Positions 36,595 to 48,415 are shown, numbered from the stretch's first letter. The stretch: DNA of 64,000 nucleotides from Drechslerella dactyloides (GCA_020064725.1 JAGTWJ010000006.1:372001-436000), one strand, 5' to 3'. Numbers and translations: made by a program. Notes: a model not told the origin generated them from the sequence alone.

Positions 36595-39082
36595 ATGAAA
36601 TTGGAGCGGGCTTTGGCAAGCTTAGTCTTTCTGTTGATATTTATCCCGGCTTCACTGGCTTTTCCGGCAGGCGGGAGCGACGACGATGACGACATGACCG
36701 ACGCGGCAAGTCCGGGAAGCGCGAGCAGTTTGCTTGGTGGAATACTAGGCTGGAATGCTGAAGTCGAGGAAAACTGGAGTGAGGATAAACTAATTAATGT
36801 TGTGGTAATCCTCAAACATGAACACTGGACAGACCGTCGGGTAATCAATGAGATTAGGGTCCTCTTCGCGTCCATCTTGGATCCCCCAAAAAACGCAGAC
36901 GCTGGTGGCGACCCAGGAGAGGGAATGTACGTTCCCGAAATCGAGACCTTTGGTGTACCGTGGATCTTGGTTCGAGCCAAATATCATAAAGTTGCAAAAG
37001 TAATATTGAGGGATTTCGTCACCATGGACAACGAGCGGGTAAGGATCGGTGTCAGCGACTATGTGAGCATGCTTCCAAACCAGAGCCCAATGACTTCAAA
37101 ATGCCATTTCTAACAGAGTACAGCTCGAGACATGGGGATTCATCAACGCTGAAGACGATCTTTTTCACAACAAAATGGCCCCAGAAGAATGGGAAGCGTT
37201 CTCAGGGAGAGATAAAAACGCAAACACACAACTTCGCCCTGTCGACAGCGTTACCGTGGGAAGTTTAAGGCAGAACACGGCTGCTATAACTTATCCTGGG
37301 AACGGGATGGCGGCTTTCGAAGATTTCATATATCATTCGAAGCCCCCGGATGCCAACTTCGATGACTGGAAGGAGGAAGAGGTATACTGGTACCCCGGGA
37401 CCGAAGGTGAAGGCGTCGATATCTGGGTGCTGGACTCTGGGCTAGCCTCCTCTGCGCACTTGTCCAGGGAATTCAACCAGGCTTTCGAAAGGCGCCGAAT
37501 AAAGGGGTGGTTTTTCGCCGGCGGAACTATGATAAAGAAGTTGCGTGTGGACTCCTTATGGAGAATGGGTGATGTTCACGAGAATTATGTTGGAACCAAA
37601 GTTATCGCGAAAATAACAGGTCGTCTAATCACCGAGCAACTAACGCTTGAAGTGTTGGCGGACATTGCTAAGAGTTTTATTTTAGGTCGGCGTAATGGTT
37701 ATGCCCGAAAGGCCAATGTTTACATCGGAGTGATCTACGATTATTTGGGCAGAACTTCGCCCATTTATTTGGTCGACGTTCTCATGAAAACGTTCGAAAA
37801 TGTGAAGACAGGGATTGAAAGGAATTCAACTTACAAAGCCATTGTCAACATCCCCAGTGATGTTATGGCTTTTCACAGAATAGCGGACGAGCTAGATATG
37901 TATACTGAGCTAACTCTCACTGAAAAAAAGTACATCGACGCATATTCAAGGATCGCAAGTATGGTCTTGAAGAAGTTCGCTGACTTTCGCGACAACGTGA
38001 TCCTTGTTACTGGAACTGGTAATGGGAATAGGGTAAGTTTTAATTTGCCGTGAGCTTGATCTCCTTGGAATCGGATCACATGGAGTCCGATTTGTGCGCC
38101 CAAAGTACCAAGTAGCGGGTCGGCATTTGGGAGTCTGGAAGGTGGACCAGGCCACATTTATGATCTAGTGATCTTAGGTCTCAAGATTGATTGCATGCGT
38201 TTGATCGGCAGTTGGTCTCGTATACGATCGTATTATATTGCCAGACATATATATATGCAGTCTAGGTCCAAGACTAGTATCACTTAAGTACTTAAACTGC
38301 TGACATATAGTTTGCTGATACCTCTACATATTGATAATTAATAGGGTTGGCCAATTATGAACTGGCCTGCGAAAGATGGTGGCACTATACCGAACCTCGT
38401 GGTTGTTGGCCACGCGAACGAAAAGAGTAGAATAGGAGCATGGTCTGCTGCGCCATATGTTCATGTCTATGCCAATGCGGAAGTCTATACTTTTCCATTG
38501 TTTGGGATATCAGAGGACCGCAGGGCACAGGTCCACCTCCAGCGTAATGGCGTTTGGGCGTACTTTCCAGAGAGCGGGATAGATTATGGTAAGCTATCTT
38601 GAATTGAGGCTGGTACCGGTTCGCAAATCAACACCAGACTGATATGTTGGCCTGAGGCCCTGGTCCGCTGATAAAATTGGCAATCTACGCTCTGTATAGG
38701 TGTTGCATCCGTCAGTGGCATTCTAGCGACTCATTGGTCGCAATATTTGGATTTTGTCCCGTCACAGCAGATAATCAATAAGCTTTACGCCAACGCCTAT
38801 CCACGAGTTCCGCATGGTCCCAAGATTATATGGACGGGAATACGCGGACACTCTCAAGCCGCTGACGGTAGCTGCCATGTGATAGGAAGTCAAAAAAGGT
38901 CTTTGAAATGTTCTAACGTCCCTGACAAAAGCAAGAACTCTACGGCTACCGAAAGGGTGGACATTAATTATGAAGCTGTAAAGGCTACTGTCACAGTAAC
39001 AGAAACAACAAAGGCGACAAGGACGACAAGCGTTACTCGCACGGTAAATGTATCGGGGTCGAGTGGAGGAGGGAACTCTTAG
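36595..39082 (+). CDS. Secreted subtilisin-fold protein lacking catalytic His and Ser (pseudoprotease)
   Basis: Exons read 36595-37038, 37124-38032, 38345-38588 and 38700-39082 (659 residues). A signal peptide is clear (ASLVFLLIFIPASLAFPAGG). Residues about 240-545 follow the S8 subtilase order. The Asp strand GVDIWVLDSG carries Asp252. VGTKVIAKITG stands where HGTHVAG is expected, with Val304 for His. NVILVTGTGNGN keeps the oxyanion Asn448. IPNLVVVGHANEKSRIGAWS matches the usual VTVGA strand. YGVASVSGILATHW stands where GTSMASPHVAG is expected, with Ala535 for Ser. The protein should therefore not cleave peptides. An acidic region (DDDDDM) follows the signal peptide, and the C-terminal tail is Thr-rich (TVTVTETTKATRTTSVTRT), a likely O-glycosylated stalk. 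Intron 2 is long for this window (312 nt). Role unknown. Confidence 0.8.
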
Positions 39083-40021
39083 CATGATCCCGTGGTGCGC
39101 GCGCGATCTACAAATTCATGTCAAAAACTTTTCCACAATTGCACTCTTTCTGTTTCATTCTTCCAAATCATATTTCTTACTTCTCAATCGTTCTCTCTAT
39201 GTAAATTAGAGTGTACTTCTATCTCAATGGTAGTAGACGTATACCTTAATCGTGAGTCTGCAGAATGATGGGCACTGTAGGTATCTGAATTAGGCCAGGT
39301 TGGATGTAGCGCTGCCAACTGCACTATACACCAGCGCTGTCTCAGGCGGGTGACAAGCTTGCGAGCGGCCATTTCGCAACAAGCATAAGCGTATGGGCAG
39401 CACGAGGAACGTTTGCATCGAGACGGGAGGCTTCCCAACGTCGGGAGGGAAGAGGCGGATGTGAAACTTAATACTAGTTGACTATCATGTTAGCAATTAG
39501 TATTGATTCCCCGCCGCCGCGACGCAGCAATATGCAACAGGAAAGGATATTTTGAAACTAACTTGCAGATATATATCAGTTGACCACGGTTGGATGTGAT
39601 CGCTGACAATGTGAATAGCAAAATTAAAATCAGCTCGCCAGCGATCCTGTCATAACACCAGACTGCAGACTGCCCCGCATGCAGTGTGCATTGCATTGCC
39701 ATTGAATTGATCAAACTTGCTGGTGCTGTGCATTTCCACCAGCTGCAAGCATTGTTCTGCGCTTGGATATCGAAAAAGCATAGCCGCAGCTGGGAATAGG
39801 GCCTGAGGGTCGGCGCCGTCGACACGACTATCTGAAACCTTAGATACTAACCGTAGCCTAGTATCAAATGGAATCGTGCCGACTAGCGTGGAAATAGTCT
39901 CGAGGACGCTGGCGTGGAAATAGGCGAGTACAGCCCCGGATGTTGGGGTCTCAGCGCATAAAGCCAAACCTTCCAACACAAGTTGCAAAGTATTTCACAC
40001 ACATTTGATCCACCTCGCAGC
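39083..40021. other. Intergenic with a possible small gene remnant
   Basis: Upstream of EFM4. On the minus strand, 39988-39650 reads 112 codons of natural-looking protein (LALCAETPTSGAVLAYFH, STLVGTIPFDTRLRLVSK). It opens with TTG and has no early ATG, so it is either a missed exon or a relic. No other feature seen. Confidence 0.35.
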
Positions 40022-40802
40022 ATGTCGGAGGACGCCCACCTGGACCCGAGCGTCCTCGGCACGAAATCTCAGTACGGACCCATCCGTACACCGTGCCTCC
40101 ATCTCTTCTAGCTAACAGCGGTTCTGCTACAGCTGGGACGACCTATACACCCTCGAGCTAACAAACCACGCCGCCAACCCGTCCGATATCGGCACCGTCT
40201 GGTTCTCGGACGCGGACTGCGAGACGCGGATATGCCGGTACCTCACCGACACGCTGTCGCTGCCAGCCACCTCGACGTTTCTGGATGTTGGCACGGGGAA
40301 CGGGCATTTGTTGTTCTCGCTGCTTGAAGATGACGAGTTTGTAGCCGATGGGATGGTCGGTGTGGATTACAGTGACAAGTCGGTGGAATTGGCACGGAAT
40401 ATTGCTGCACAGACGCCTGGCGCTGAGGATGTGCGGTTCCTACGGCTAGATGTGATCAAGGAGACACCAGAGCTGGGGTTCTTCAGTGAGAGAGTCGCGG
40501 ACGAGGGTGGTTTCGACGTCGTATTGGACAAGGGCACGTTCGATGCGATATCGCTGAGCGATGAACGGCTGGATGATGGACGGCGAGTGTACGAGGTCTA
40601 TCCGGAAAAGGTGGCGAGGTGGGTTAAGAAAGGTGGAGTGCTGCTGATTACAAGCTGCAATTGGACGGAGGAGGAGCTGGTGGGAAAGGTCACAGCGGGG
40701 GGTGGGCTGGAGGTCAGTGGACGAGTGAGATATCCGGAGTTTACATTTGGCGGGAAGAAAGGGAGTGCAGTTTGCACTGTTGCGTTCACGAGGACGCGGT
40801 GA
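40022..40802 (+). CDS. EFM4: EF-1alpha lysine methyltransferase EFM4
   Basis: EFM4 (METTL10 in animals) uses S-adenosylmethionine to methylate one lysine of EF-1alpha (K316 in yeast) in the cytosol. Exons read 40022-40071 and 40133-40802, giving 239 residues. The N-terminus LGTKSHWDDLYTLEL and GTVWFSD are typical of the family. The SAM-binding motif is TFLDVGTGNGHLLFSL (about 64-79). VGVDYSDKSVELA is the acidic loop. FDVVLDKGTFDAISLS is the family signature, followed by KGGVLLITSCNWTEEEL. The donor site (GTACGG) restores the expected KSHWDD. The modified enzyme's substrate, EF-1alpha, is encoded at 441-2422 of this window and keeps the target lysine. Convergent with the next methyltransferase, 80 bases away. 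Confidence 0.9.
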
Positions 40803-40882
40803 CACAACATGATACAATATTTACATCTCGCTGGACGGCTTGTATATTATAACGGGTGGTGTATTGTATTGTATTGTATTGT

Positions 40883-41832
40883 TCAGGCTGTTCGCCTGAG
40901 GATGCCGATGATGAGCCAGCGCTTGCGCTCGCTGTCGTCCTCAACGCCGCGGTCAGGGAGGTACACTCGCTCGACACTGTCAACATCCCGCTCCTTGATG
41001 CTTTCGATCGCGAGCCCTTCCTTCACTGCGATATCCCAGAAACTTGCGACTTTCCGGCGGCCGGTATGCAGGCCTGCGACTACGATCGCCCGCGCGGCGG
41101 GGTCATCGGCGAGGAAGTGTCGGATACTGGCAACGAGGTTCTCGTGCTCCCAGTCCATCCAGAGGGTGTCCGCGGCGATGACTCTGGTAAAAGCATGTGG
41201 AAACTTCTGCGCGACAGGCTCAGAGAGCATACCCCAGGTATGGCCGTGGATTTTTGGGGTGCATGATGTGGCCAGGAGAGTAGCGTTTAGGGCGACGTTC
41301 GCGGTGATGTTTGCAAGGATCTCTGGGGCCGGGTAGTCCGTGATCACGACCTGCGATGTCACTGATTGGCATCAGTCCGGGTCTCCAACGGGCAGCGTGG
41401 GAGTACTGACAGTTTCGGCGCCTGCTCGAGCTGATATCAAGCTAGGAAGTGCGGCTCCTGTGGAGATACGATAAACTTTAGTGTGACTGCCTGCTAGCTG
41501 CATATTGGTGTAAGGAAAAGATGCATACCCGCTCCTAACTCGATGACCGATTGGCCGGCCATTTCAATCTCACCGCTCTCAATCATCGCGGCGACCTCGA
41601 CACCGGCATTCCACAAATGGTGCGAAAACAGGCTTGTCTGCTCCTTCGCGACATCTGCTAGCCGCAGCATGATCTTGCCGTATTTCGGCGAGGTATAGGC
41701 GACCTGCTGCCCGGGCTCCCCGTGCTGGTTGCGCACGTCATTGAAGATAGTTGTCAGCGCGGACTCGAAGATGTCGATGTCATTGTCGGCGGCGTCCGAG
41801 GCCGACTGCTCGGAGATGCGGTTGACCAGCAT
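40883..41832 (-). CDS. NNT1/EFM7-type seven-beta-strand methyltransferase
   Basis: Exons (minus) read 41832-41529, 41457-41411 and 41350-40883 (272 residues). This is a family-16 methyltransferase. LFSHHLWNAGVEVA lies at about 68-81, the SAM motif SVIELGAGAALPSLIS at 95-110, and VVITDYPAPEILANITANV from 118. HTWG and VIAADTLWMDWEHENLV follow. This set of motifs is that of Nnt1/EFM7, which in yeast methylates Gly2 and Lys3 of EF-1alpha and was first annotated as nicotinamide N-methyltransferase. Fungi have related paralogs, so EFM7 orthology is probable but not certain. The N-terminal 60 residues match less well. Divergent, 272 bases from the LMBR1 gene. Confidence 0.7.
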
Positions 41833-42104
41833 TGCATTGGCGGTTGTCGAGGTGGGATGAAGTTGAGCATCGCGGGTTGCAAGTCCGCGTGGGGCGCATT
41901 AACTCCGTGTGCTATCTCCGAAAGCCACCTAATTATCGCCGCGTGATGAGGCTTATGCTTGGCCTCCGTCAACTCGGCTTGTGCTACTCCAAGGAATGTA
42001 AAGGTGTCAGGGGACATCACCGCGATCGATCCCGTCTTCCGATTCGACACCTCCATCACGACGCCACCACCCCGTACGTACATGAGCTCCGACTAGCACG
42101 CGCC
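41833..42104. promoter_or_regulatory. Shared divergent upstream region
   Basis: 272 bases between the start codons of the NNT1/EFM7-type gene (minus) and the LMBR1 gene (plus). It must hold both promoters. No specific element can be named. Confidence 0.5.
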
Positions 42105-44352
42105 ATGGCGGTCGGCTCCAGCGTCCTGTCGGCAGTCGCCTTTGTCACCATAGACATCTTCGTCCTCCTGCTCATCCGCTTCTTCCTGCCCCTCCGCACG
42201 ACGCCGCAGTACCTGCTCGTGCCCGTCTTCCTCGCCCTCGTCATCCCTTGCTCGATCATCGTGCTTGTCCCCATCGACCTTGCCAGTAATAGCGGCATCG
42301 ATGGCAGCAGCGGAAACCGCGGTGTCGTGCTGCCGGACCGCGTACTGCTCGTCGCGTGGCGGATCGCCTACTGGCTGAGCTTCGTCCTTACCTGGTGCGT
42401 ATCGAACGAGTGAACGACTACTACGGGGCTTAGCTAACTTGTCGGCGTGGAATAGGGCCATTCTTCCAATCCTACAGTCGTATCATGCGTCCGGCCACCG
42501 CGACCCGCGCAAGCGGCTGTCTGAAGCTGTCCGCGAGAACATCCGTTATCAAATCATCGTCCTGACCATCGGCATCTTTGGCCTAATCTACCTCATCGCA
42601 ACCAACGGCTTCAACCCGAACGCCATCAAGTCACTCGTCATCGCGGCCTCCTACTTCTACACCCTTACCTTTGCCGTCTTTCTGATGGGCCACGGCCTCG
42701 TCGCCATCCCCCGCAATCTATGGCGGGACAGCACCGTTGCGGCCCGCCTTCGCCGACTGCAGACCAAAGCCCCCAAGATCTACGAAAGCCTCGCGAAGGC
42801 GACTGAAAAGCTTGAGGATCTCGAAAAGGAAGTCCTTGCGATCCGCAAGCGTGCTACCACTAGCACCACCGCCCCAGAATTCCGCGAATGGATCGAAGAG
42901 CTCGCCGACAACCTCCAGCTACCCGAGTCCAACGCCCCTCAACCCGCATCCTCCCGTCAGGAGCGGTCACGCTCGCGCTCACCGATACCCAGCGTCATAA
43001 CCGAACAGTACCTTGCAGCACTCACCCGCAAGTTGCGCTTTGCAGCTAACCAGCGCGCCCGCTACTCCGCCGAATGGGACTCCCTCGTGCGGTCCGTCGC
43101 GAACACCCAAGCAGTCCTCGACTCCGCAGCGTCCAGACGCCTCTCCTTCCGCCCCAACCCCCACAGCATCACCCCGCGCTTCCTCCAGTCCCTCCCTATG
43201 ATCTCACCTTACGGCCGGTACCTGCTCCATACATACGTCATCCCTCAACTCCGCCGAATCCTCTCGATCCTGCTCGTCGCCGCCTCCGTCTGCATCGTCT
43301 GGAGCGAGATCATCAACGTCCACCCGGCGCTCTCCAAGCTGTCCATCGTCGGCTACAGCATCGTCCACCACCCCAACTCGCCTAAGGGCAGCATCGGCTT
43401 CGCCGGCCAGTGCATTGCCGCGGCATGGATTACCTACATGTGTATCGCCGCGTACAGTACCATGCGCACTGTAAAAGTGTGGGGCGGCTACGCGCTGGTC
43501 CGCCGTCGGACAAGCGGTAGCTCCGCGTGTTTCTACGCCAGCTATGCCTGCAGGTTGACTGTCCCGCTGAGCTACAATTTTACAAACTTTCTCCCGGGTG
43601 TGATTGTGCGGGAGAGCGTGTTTTACGACTTCTTCGGCAAGTCTATCAACCTCAAGGGGCTTGGGAAGGGGTTCTCCGACTGGTTTCCCGTGCTCGTGCT
43701 GATACCGGTTGGTCTCACGCTGTTCGGGTTCTACGGACGCGTGAAGGGCTGGTTTGGGTTCGGTGGAGACATGCTCGAAGACGAGGAGGATGAAATAGCG
43801 CTAGGTGGTGGATGGCGGTATGGCCGCGACTTGATCGAGCGAGAGATTGGCGATGTCGGCGGTGCCAGTCCCGGGGGTAGCCAACCGCAGCGATGGCGGA
43901 GCGCCGCGCGGTTCCCGGGTACGGGCACGGAAAGCAGCAGCGGACTCCTCGGAGATAGCGAAGACACGAATCTATCGTCAAGCTATCTATCGCCTACAAA
44001 CCTCTTCACGCGCAGCGCCTCGCCGCGGCCGAGCCAGCCGTCACCGTCGACGGCAGGACGGGTGGCACCTTCGCGGCCAGCGAACCGGCGGATCGATGAT
44101 ACCGACGACGAGGCAGAGCCAGAAGAGGAGTCGGCGATTGGTGCGTTTTTCCACCGTGTCAAGAACACGATTGATACCGCGACCGACGCCGGCGAGGGTG
44201 GACGACCAAAGTGGATGAACGATATCGGCGAAGCGTTCAAGAAACCGCGGTGGATGGGCGGTGACGATGCGCCGTCGCCGAGGGGTGGTGCAGGGAGCAG
44301 CACGCGGCCGCGATGGATGACGGGTAACTTTTTCAACGAGGATAGCGATTAA
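42105..44352 (+). CDS. LMBR1/LMBRD2-type multi-pass membrane protein
   Basis: Exons read 42105-42394 and 42456-44352, giving 728 residues. The first membrane segments (VTIDIFVLLLIRFFLPLR, then LVPVFLALVIPCSIIVLVPI) and the following WAILPILQSY are typical of LMBR1-like proteins. Others follow at LIYLIATNGF, LVIAASYFYTLTFAVFLMGH and in the 43.25-43.75 kb part (SILLVAASVCIVWSEII, VPLSYNFTNFLPG, FSDWFPVLVLIPVGLTLFGF). A coiled coil lies at KIYESLAKATEKLEDLEKEV. The C-terminal 180 residues are low-complexity, acidic and Ser/Pro/Gly-rich, with repeated PKWMN/PRWMG/PRWMTG motifs. The closest group is LMBRD2; its fungal role is not defined. Localisation to an endomembrane is inference. Confidence 0.85.
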
Positions 44353-44982
44353 GTTTCTTTATGGGTGTTGTATTTGTCGGTTGCAATGGGATTGCATAGC
44401 TAGCGGCTGGGTGCACGGGTTGGCAGGTTTGGGCTGTCGTGGAGTTTATATTTAGTTTATATTAGAGACTGCTGCTATTTGTCTGGTGGGTAGTTTTCGG
44501 AACTTTTGATATATTCGTAGCACTAGTTCGGCGTCAGTTAGATTTATTTATCTACTTGTAAGTGTATCTTATTGTTAAAAAGTTACGCTTATTCTATCTT
44601 GGTCGTTCATATTCATGGTGTACCTCGCCGAGTCGTACTTTGAGAATATATAATTCCGCACACCAAATTAACACATGGCAGAGACTGCGTGTTATGGCGT
44701 TTTGTAGAACAGATCGCGGCCACTGAGATAAAATGACATAAGACGATTGTATCAACTTAAGGAATCGGGTGGTTTGAAAAGATAATATTTAGTATATATA
44801 CAATACGAAATTTAAAACGCAGAAGACACCAGAGCAATGCATGCATGCGTGGAAAGAATAGCCAACTGGGCACCCTCATCTCAATCCTGGATGCCCTAGT
44901 CTAATAAGCTCATGCACTCACTACAAACTATGATACATATATATACAGAACGTGCCGGGAATCAACGGGTTTACGGGCACCG
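44353..44982. other. Intergenic between convergent genes
   Basis: 3' ends of the LMBR1 gene (plus) and SLS1 (minus). A/T-rich with ATATAT runs near 44.80 and 44.94 kb. No gene seen. Confidence 0.5.
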
Positions 44983-47923
44983 CTACAGCAGCCGTTTCTT
45001 CCCGCTCGCGTGCGTCTTCTCTACGGCTTCTACGAGCTTGCGTGCGGTCTTGACGAAGCGGTGGAAGACTGCATCCGAGATATAGCCGGCGGATGCGTCG
45101 TCTTCGGATGCTTCGAGCTCTGATGGCTCTGCCGACTCTGCCGTTGCAGAACTCACGAGGGCTTCGAGTTCGGCCTGCATGCGTGCGTCGTCGTCGTCGG
45201 TGACTGTAGCTTCTGATGACGGTGCTGCTTCTGCGTCTACTGTGACGTCGGCTGTTGCTTCTACCTCTGTCGCAGTTGGTGCATCTTCCGCTTCCAATTC
45301 TGCAGTTACGGATGATTCACCGACAGGTGTAGATTCCGCTTCAGGATCCGCGATGGCGGAAGGCTCACCGGCAGCCTCCACAGGCTCCCCGCCCGTCAAA
45401 AAGTCCAGGCCAGTGTCGGCCACGCGCTCGTCCGCCGCCTTTCGGATCTTGCTCTCCTCCTCCGTACTCCACTGCTGCATCTTCTCATCCCACTCGCGGT
45501 CGTCAAACTCGTCCTCGCGGCCCAGCCGCTGCTCCTCCAGCGGGGTCAAGTACTCGATTGTGTCCGGGGTGCATTCCAGTATCACCTCGTCGTAGCTGCC
45601 GCCGGACGCGCCGGCTTCGACTTTGGTGTAGATTAGCGGGGCGCCGTCAAAATCAAAGATGGTGGAAGAGCGGGTCTCCAGCCCGGTAAAGTAGTATGTG
45701 ACGGGGACGGTTTCAGCGGCCTCATCGACGGGTTCTTCAGCGTATTCCAGCTGCGATTCGGACGCGGGTGGATTCGCAGGTGTGACAGCCTCGTCGACGA
45801 CGTTGCCGTCTTCGTCTAGCGCCCATGTTTCATCCCGCGCGGTGTTCTTCAACATCCATTTCGGCACGTTCAGGACCAGTTCTTCGCCTGCGCGCAGGCG
45901 CTCCTCGCCGAGCACATCAAGGTCTGCAGATTTGAGGTAGCGCTCGACGTCCGGCGTCTTGCTCTCGATGCGGACGAGCCGCCGGCGGACGAAGCGCACG
46001 TCGCTTGCGTTCCGCGGCATGAGGATATCGACGATGTTGTGGCTTTCTATTGCGCCGATTTTCAGGCTGAGCACCTCGTTGATCTCCGGGTTGATATGTA
46101 ACTCCATCTCGACGGGTGGGAGCAGCTCAAAGTTCGCGGGGTTGAGCCAGGGCGATGGACTGAACTTTAGGAGGATCTTAAAGTCGTAGCGAAGTGTGAC
46201 GGGGTTGAGTGTTGACAGGAAATCAACGGTGCGGGGTACGGAGTGGCAGAGGACGTGGGAGGGGTCGGCGGAGAGGACTGCGCTGAGCGATTGTGGTTCA
46301 CGGATGGAGGGCAGGTTAGGAGAAGAGTGCAGGACCTGTCCGAGGACAGCGTGGTATGTAGTGGACGTCTCTGCGTCCTCAGGGATGGTTGTGGGTGGAA
46401 TTGGGGTCGCAGAAGAGATGGGTGGCGAGTCGAGGAAGCTGCGTAGGTCGGAATAATTTATATTGGAGCCGTGGGCTGCATCCTCCAGCGAGAGGGGCTT
46501 CGAGAGGGACAATTCTTCCTCTTCGAGAGTCAGCTCGTCGGCCGCTCGGGATTCACGCCAAGAGTTTGGTGGGCGGATGCTTCGCCAGCGGGACCAGTTC
46601 CGGCCGCGATATAGCCATGGGAGGGCCTGGTCTTCCGAGACGGGATAAAGGCCGCCCATGAGCGATTCCGTCGGCTTGGTTTCACCGAGGAGACTGTAGG
46701 TTTGGCGGAGATGCAGGTCCACCGAGTTGAAGACAAGCCGCTGGGCGTCCTCAATGTTCGACGAGCCATAGTTGTTTACGCTGTGGAGGGTTATCTGTCG
46801 AACGTTAGTATCATGGTTTTATACGTGTTGGAATTTACAACGTACTTTGTTGTCGTTGAGTTCGAGGAAAGTAGCGGTCAGCCGCGAGATGGCGGTAATG
46901 TAGTTTTCGTTCACATGGCCCACTCTCATCAGCGGCGATAGGTCAACTTCTCTGTCGAGGATCAGGTCGGGTAGCGTCTTGAGAGTCCGTTCGATTGTCT
47001 CGATCGCGCGCTTAGAGCCTCTCAGGAGGAGGGTGTTGTTCTGCGAATTGAGGATAATGCGAGTGCGGTTTTCGCTGGCCAGCTTCTGCAGCATTTCTCC
47101 ACCTGCAAAGAGTCAGCATTTAAATCTCACAGCAAGTGATAACTGGTAATATACCTTCGGCCATCATGAAGAACAGGTCCATCCGCCGGAACTTCAGCTC
47201 CTTCTCCCGAATAACGTCCATTTCGGCGGCGATTTCTTCGGCGACCTCCACCTTCCACACCTCCCTCAGCACTAGATTCAGCGCATCCTTCTTTCGCAGC
47301 TTCTGAAGCCCTCCTGCAAAGTCTACTTCCGTCGTCGCAAGATACTCTTTGATCTGCGTCCCTAGAAACGCCTGATTCAGCTCCTTGTAAAGTTGCATGA
47401 ACCGCGACCTCGACACCCGCAGTTCCTCCGGCTTGAACAGCAGGATCTCATCCGTGATCTCCTCCTCCTGGGTCTGGTACTCAAACGTCTGCAGGGACTG
47501 TGTGAGATTGGCGACATCGTTTTTGTCAACCTCTACATCACTGAGTACAAGACGGCGTTTCGGCGTGAGCATCGACAGGATGACGAGCCGGCGGGAAGGT
47601 AGCTTGCCCTTATCACGGATAGAAGTATAGTTGAAGTGGCGATCCGAGGCGTAAGATGCCGCCGACAGCGACGGCAGCAGATACGCATGGCGAGGAGGAG
47701 GGGAGTGCGGGTGCGGCCGCAGGTTATCGGTGAGCAGCTGGTATCGTAGCGGGGTCGGCCGTCGGCGAACCGGCCATGTTGACAGTTTGCGAAGCGACCG
47801 GCGGGCTCGGCAGGAGGTGCATATCCGCGGCGGGATCCAGCGAGGCGACAGCAACGGTGTGTATGCGGACGCGAGGAGCGAAGGAGCGACGCGGGCTGCT
47901 CCAGCGGGACAGCGGAGGGGCAT
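44983..47923 (-). CDS. SLS1: SLS1-type mitochondrial inner-membrane-bound regulator
   Basis: Sls1 is a mitochondrial protein that couples transcription with translation of mitochondrial mRNAs at the inner membrane. Exons (minus) read 47923-47155, 47102-46846 and 46794-44983, giving 945 residues. The N-terminus is rich in Arg/Ser/Ala and lacks acidic residues for about 60 positions, a typical mitochondrial targeting sequence. The family core is seen at ILLFKPEELRVSRSRFMQLY, TQIKEYLATTEV, the KH-like part ENRTRIILNSQNNTLLLRG, and ITLHSVNNYGSSNIEDAQRL. The region RYDFKILLKFSPSPWLNPA and VRFVRRRLVRIESK near residues 540-610 fits the SLS C-terminal part. An acidic, Ala/Thr/Ser-rich stretch (about 840-920) is peculiar to this protein. 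Confidence 0.75.
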
Positions 47924-48415
47924 AACGAGCCGGGTTCAAGGCAGCATCTGCAGCAGGCATGCGCAGGCTCCTACCCGTCGGATTGGCACGGCGATTCGGT
48001 CGCGGCCGGCAATTCGCTGCCTCAATGGCCGGATTCGACGTCGGTGCGAGTGGACGTAACGCGATTGCGGTTGGCGATGGCAAGAGTCGAGGAGTAGAGG
48101 TTGCAATTTGATGTCGCACAAGCCGGTCAAAAATTCGACGACGACCCAAAACGGCAGTCGACGCGAGCGCGGCTTGGCGAGCTGACATGACTGCCAACAG
48201 CCGACAAAAGCGCACCGGCGACGACATCGCGTTATGTAATTCTAGTCTAATCATATGTGTCTTCAGAAAGGGGCTTGAAGGCAGTCTGATCGTTGCTACC
48301 GATATCTTCTTACGCACGTCGAATGCTGTGGTATAATACCGGTTCACTTATAAACCAACCGGTGCAACTAGAGGCGAAGTCACGATAGCATCATTATGTT
48401 TGCTCGATTACAACG
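47924..48415. promoter_or_regulatory. Divergent upstream region of SLS1 and the MYND gene
   Basis: 492 bases between two start codons on opposite strands. A minus-strand open frame continues upstream of SLS1 in another phase; it is Arg/Pro-rich and judged non-coding. No element named. Confidence 0.45.

Noticed and set aside
47724..48347. 207-codon minus-strand frame overlapping the SLS1 start
   Set aside because: Shares DNA with the SLS1 targeting sequence in another phase; its Arg/Pro/Ala-rich content is a by-product.
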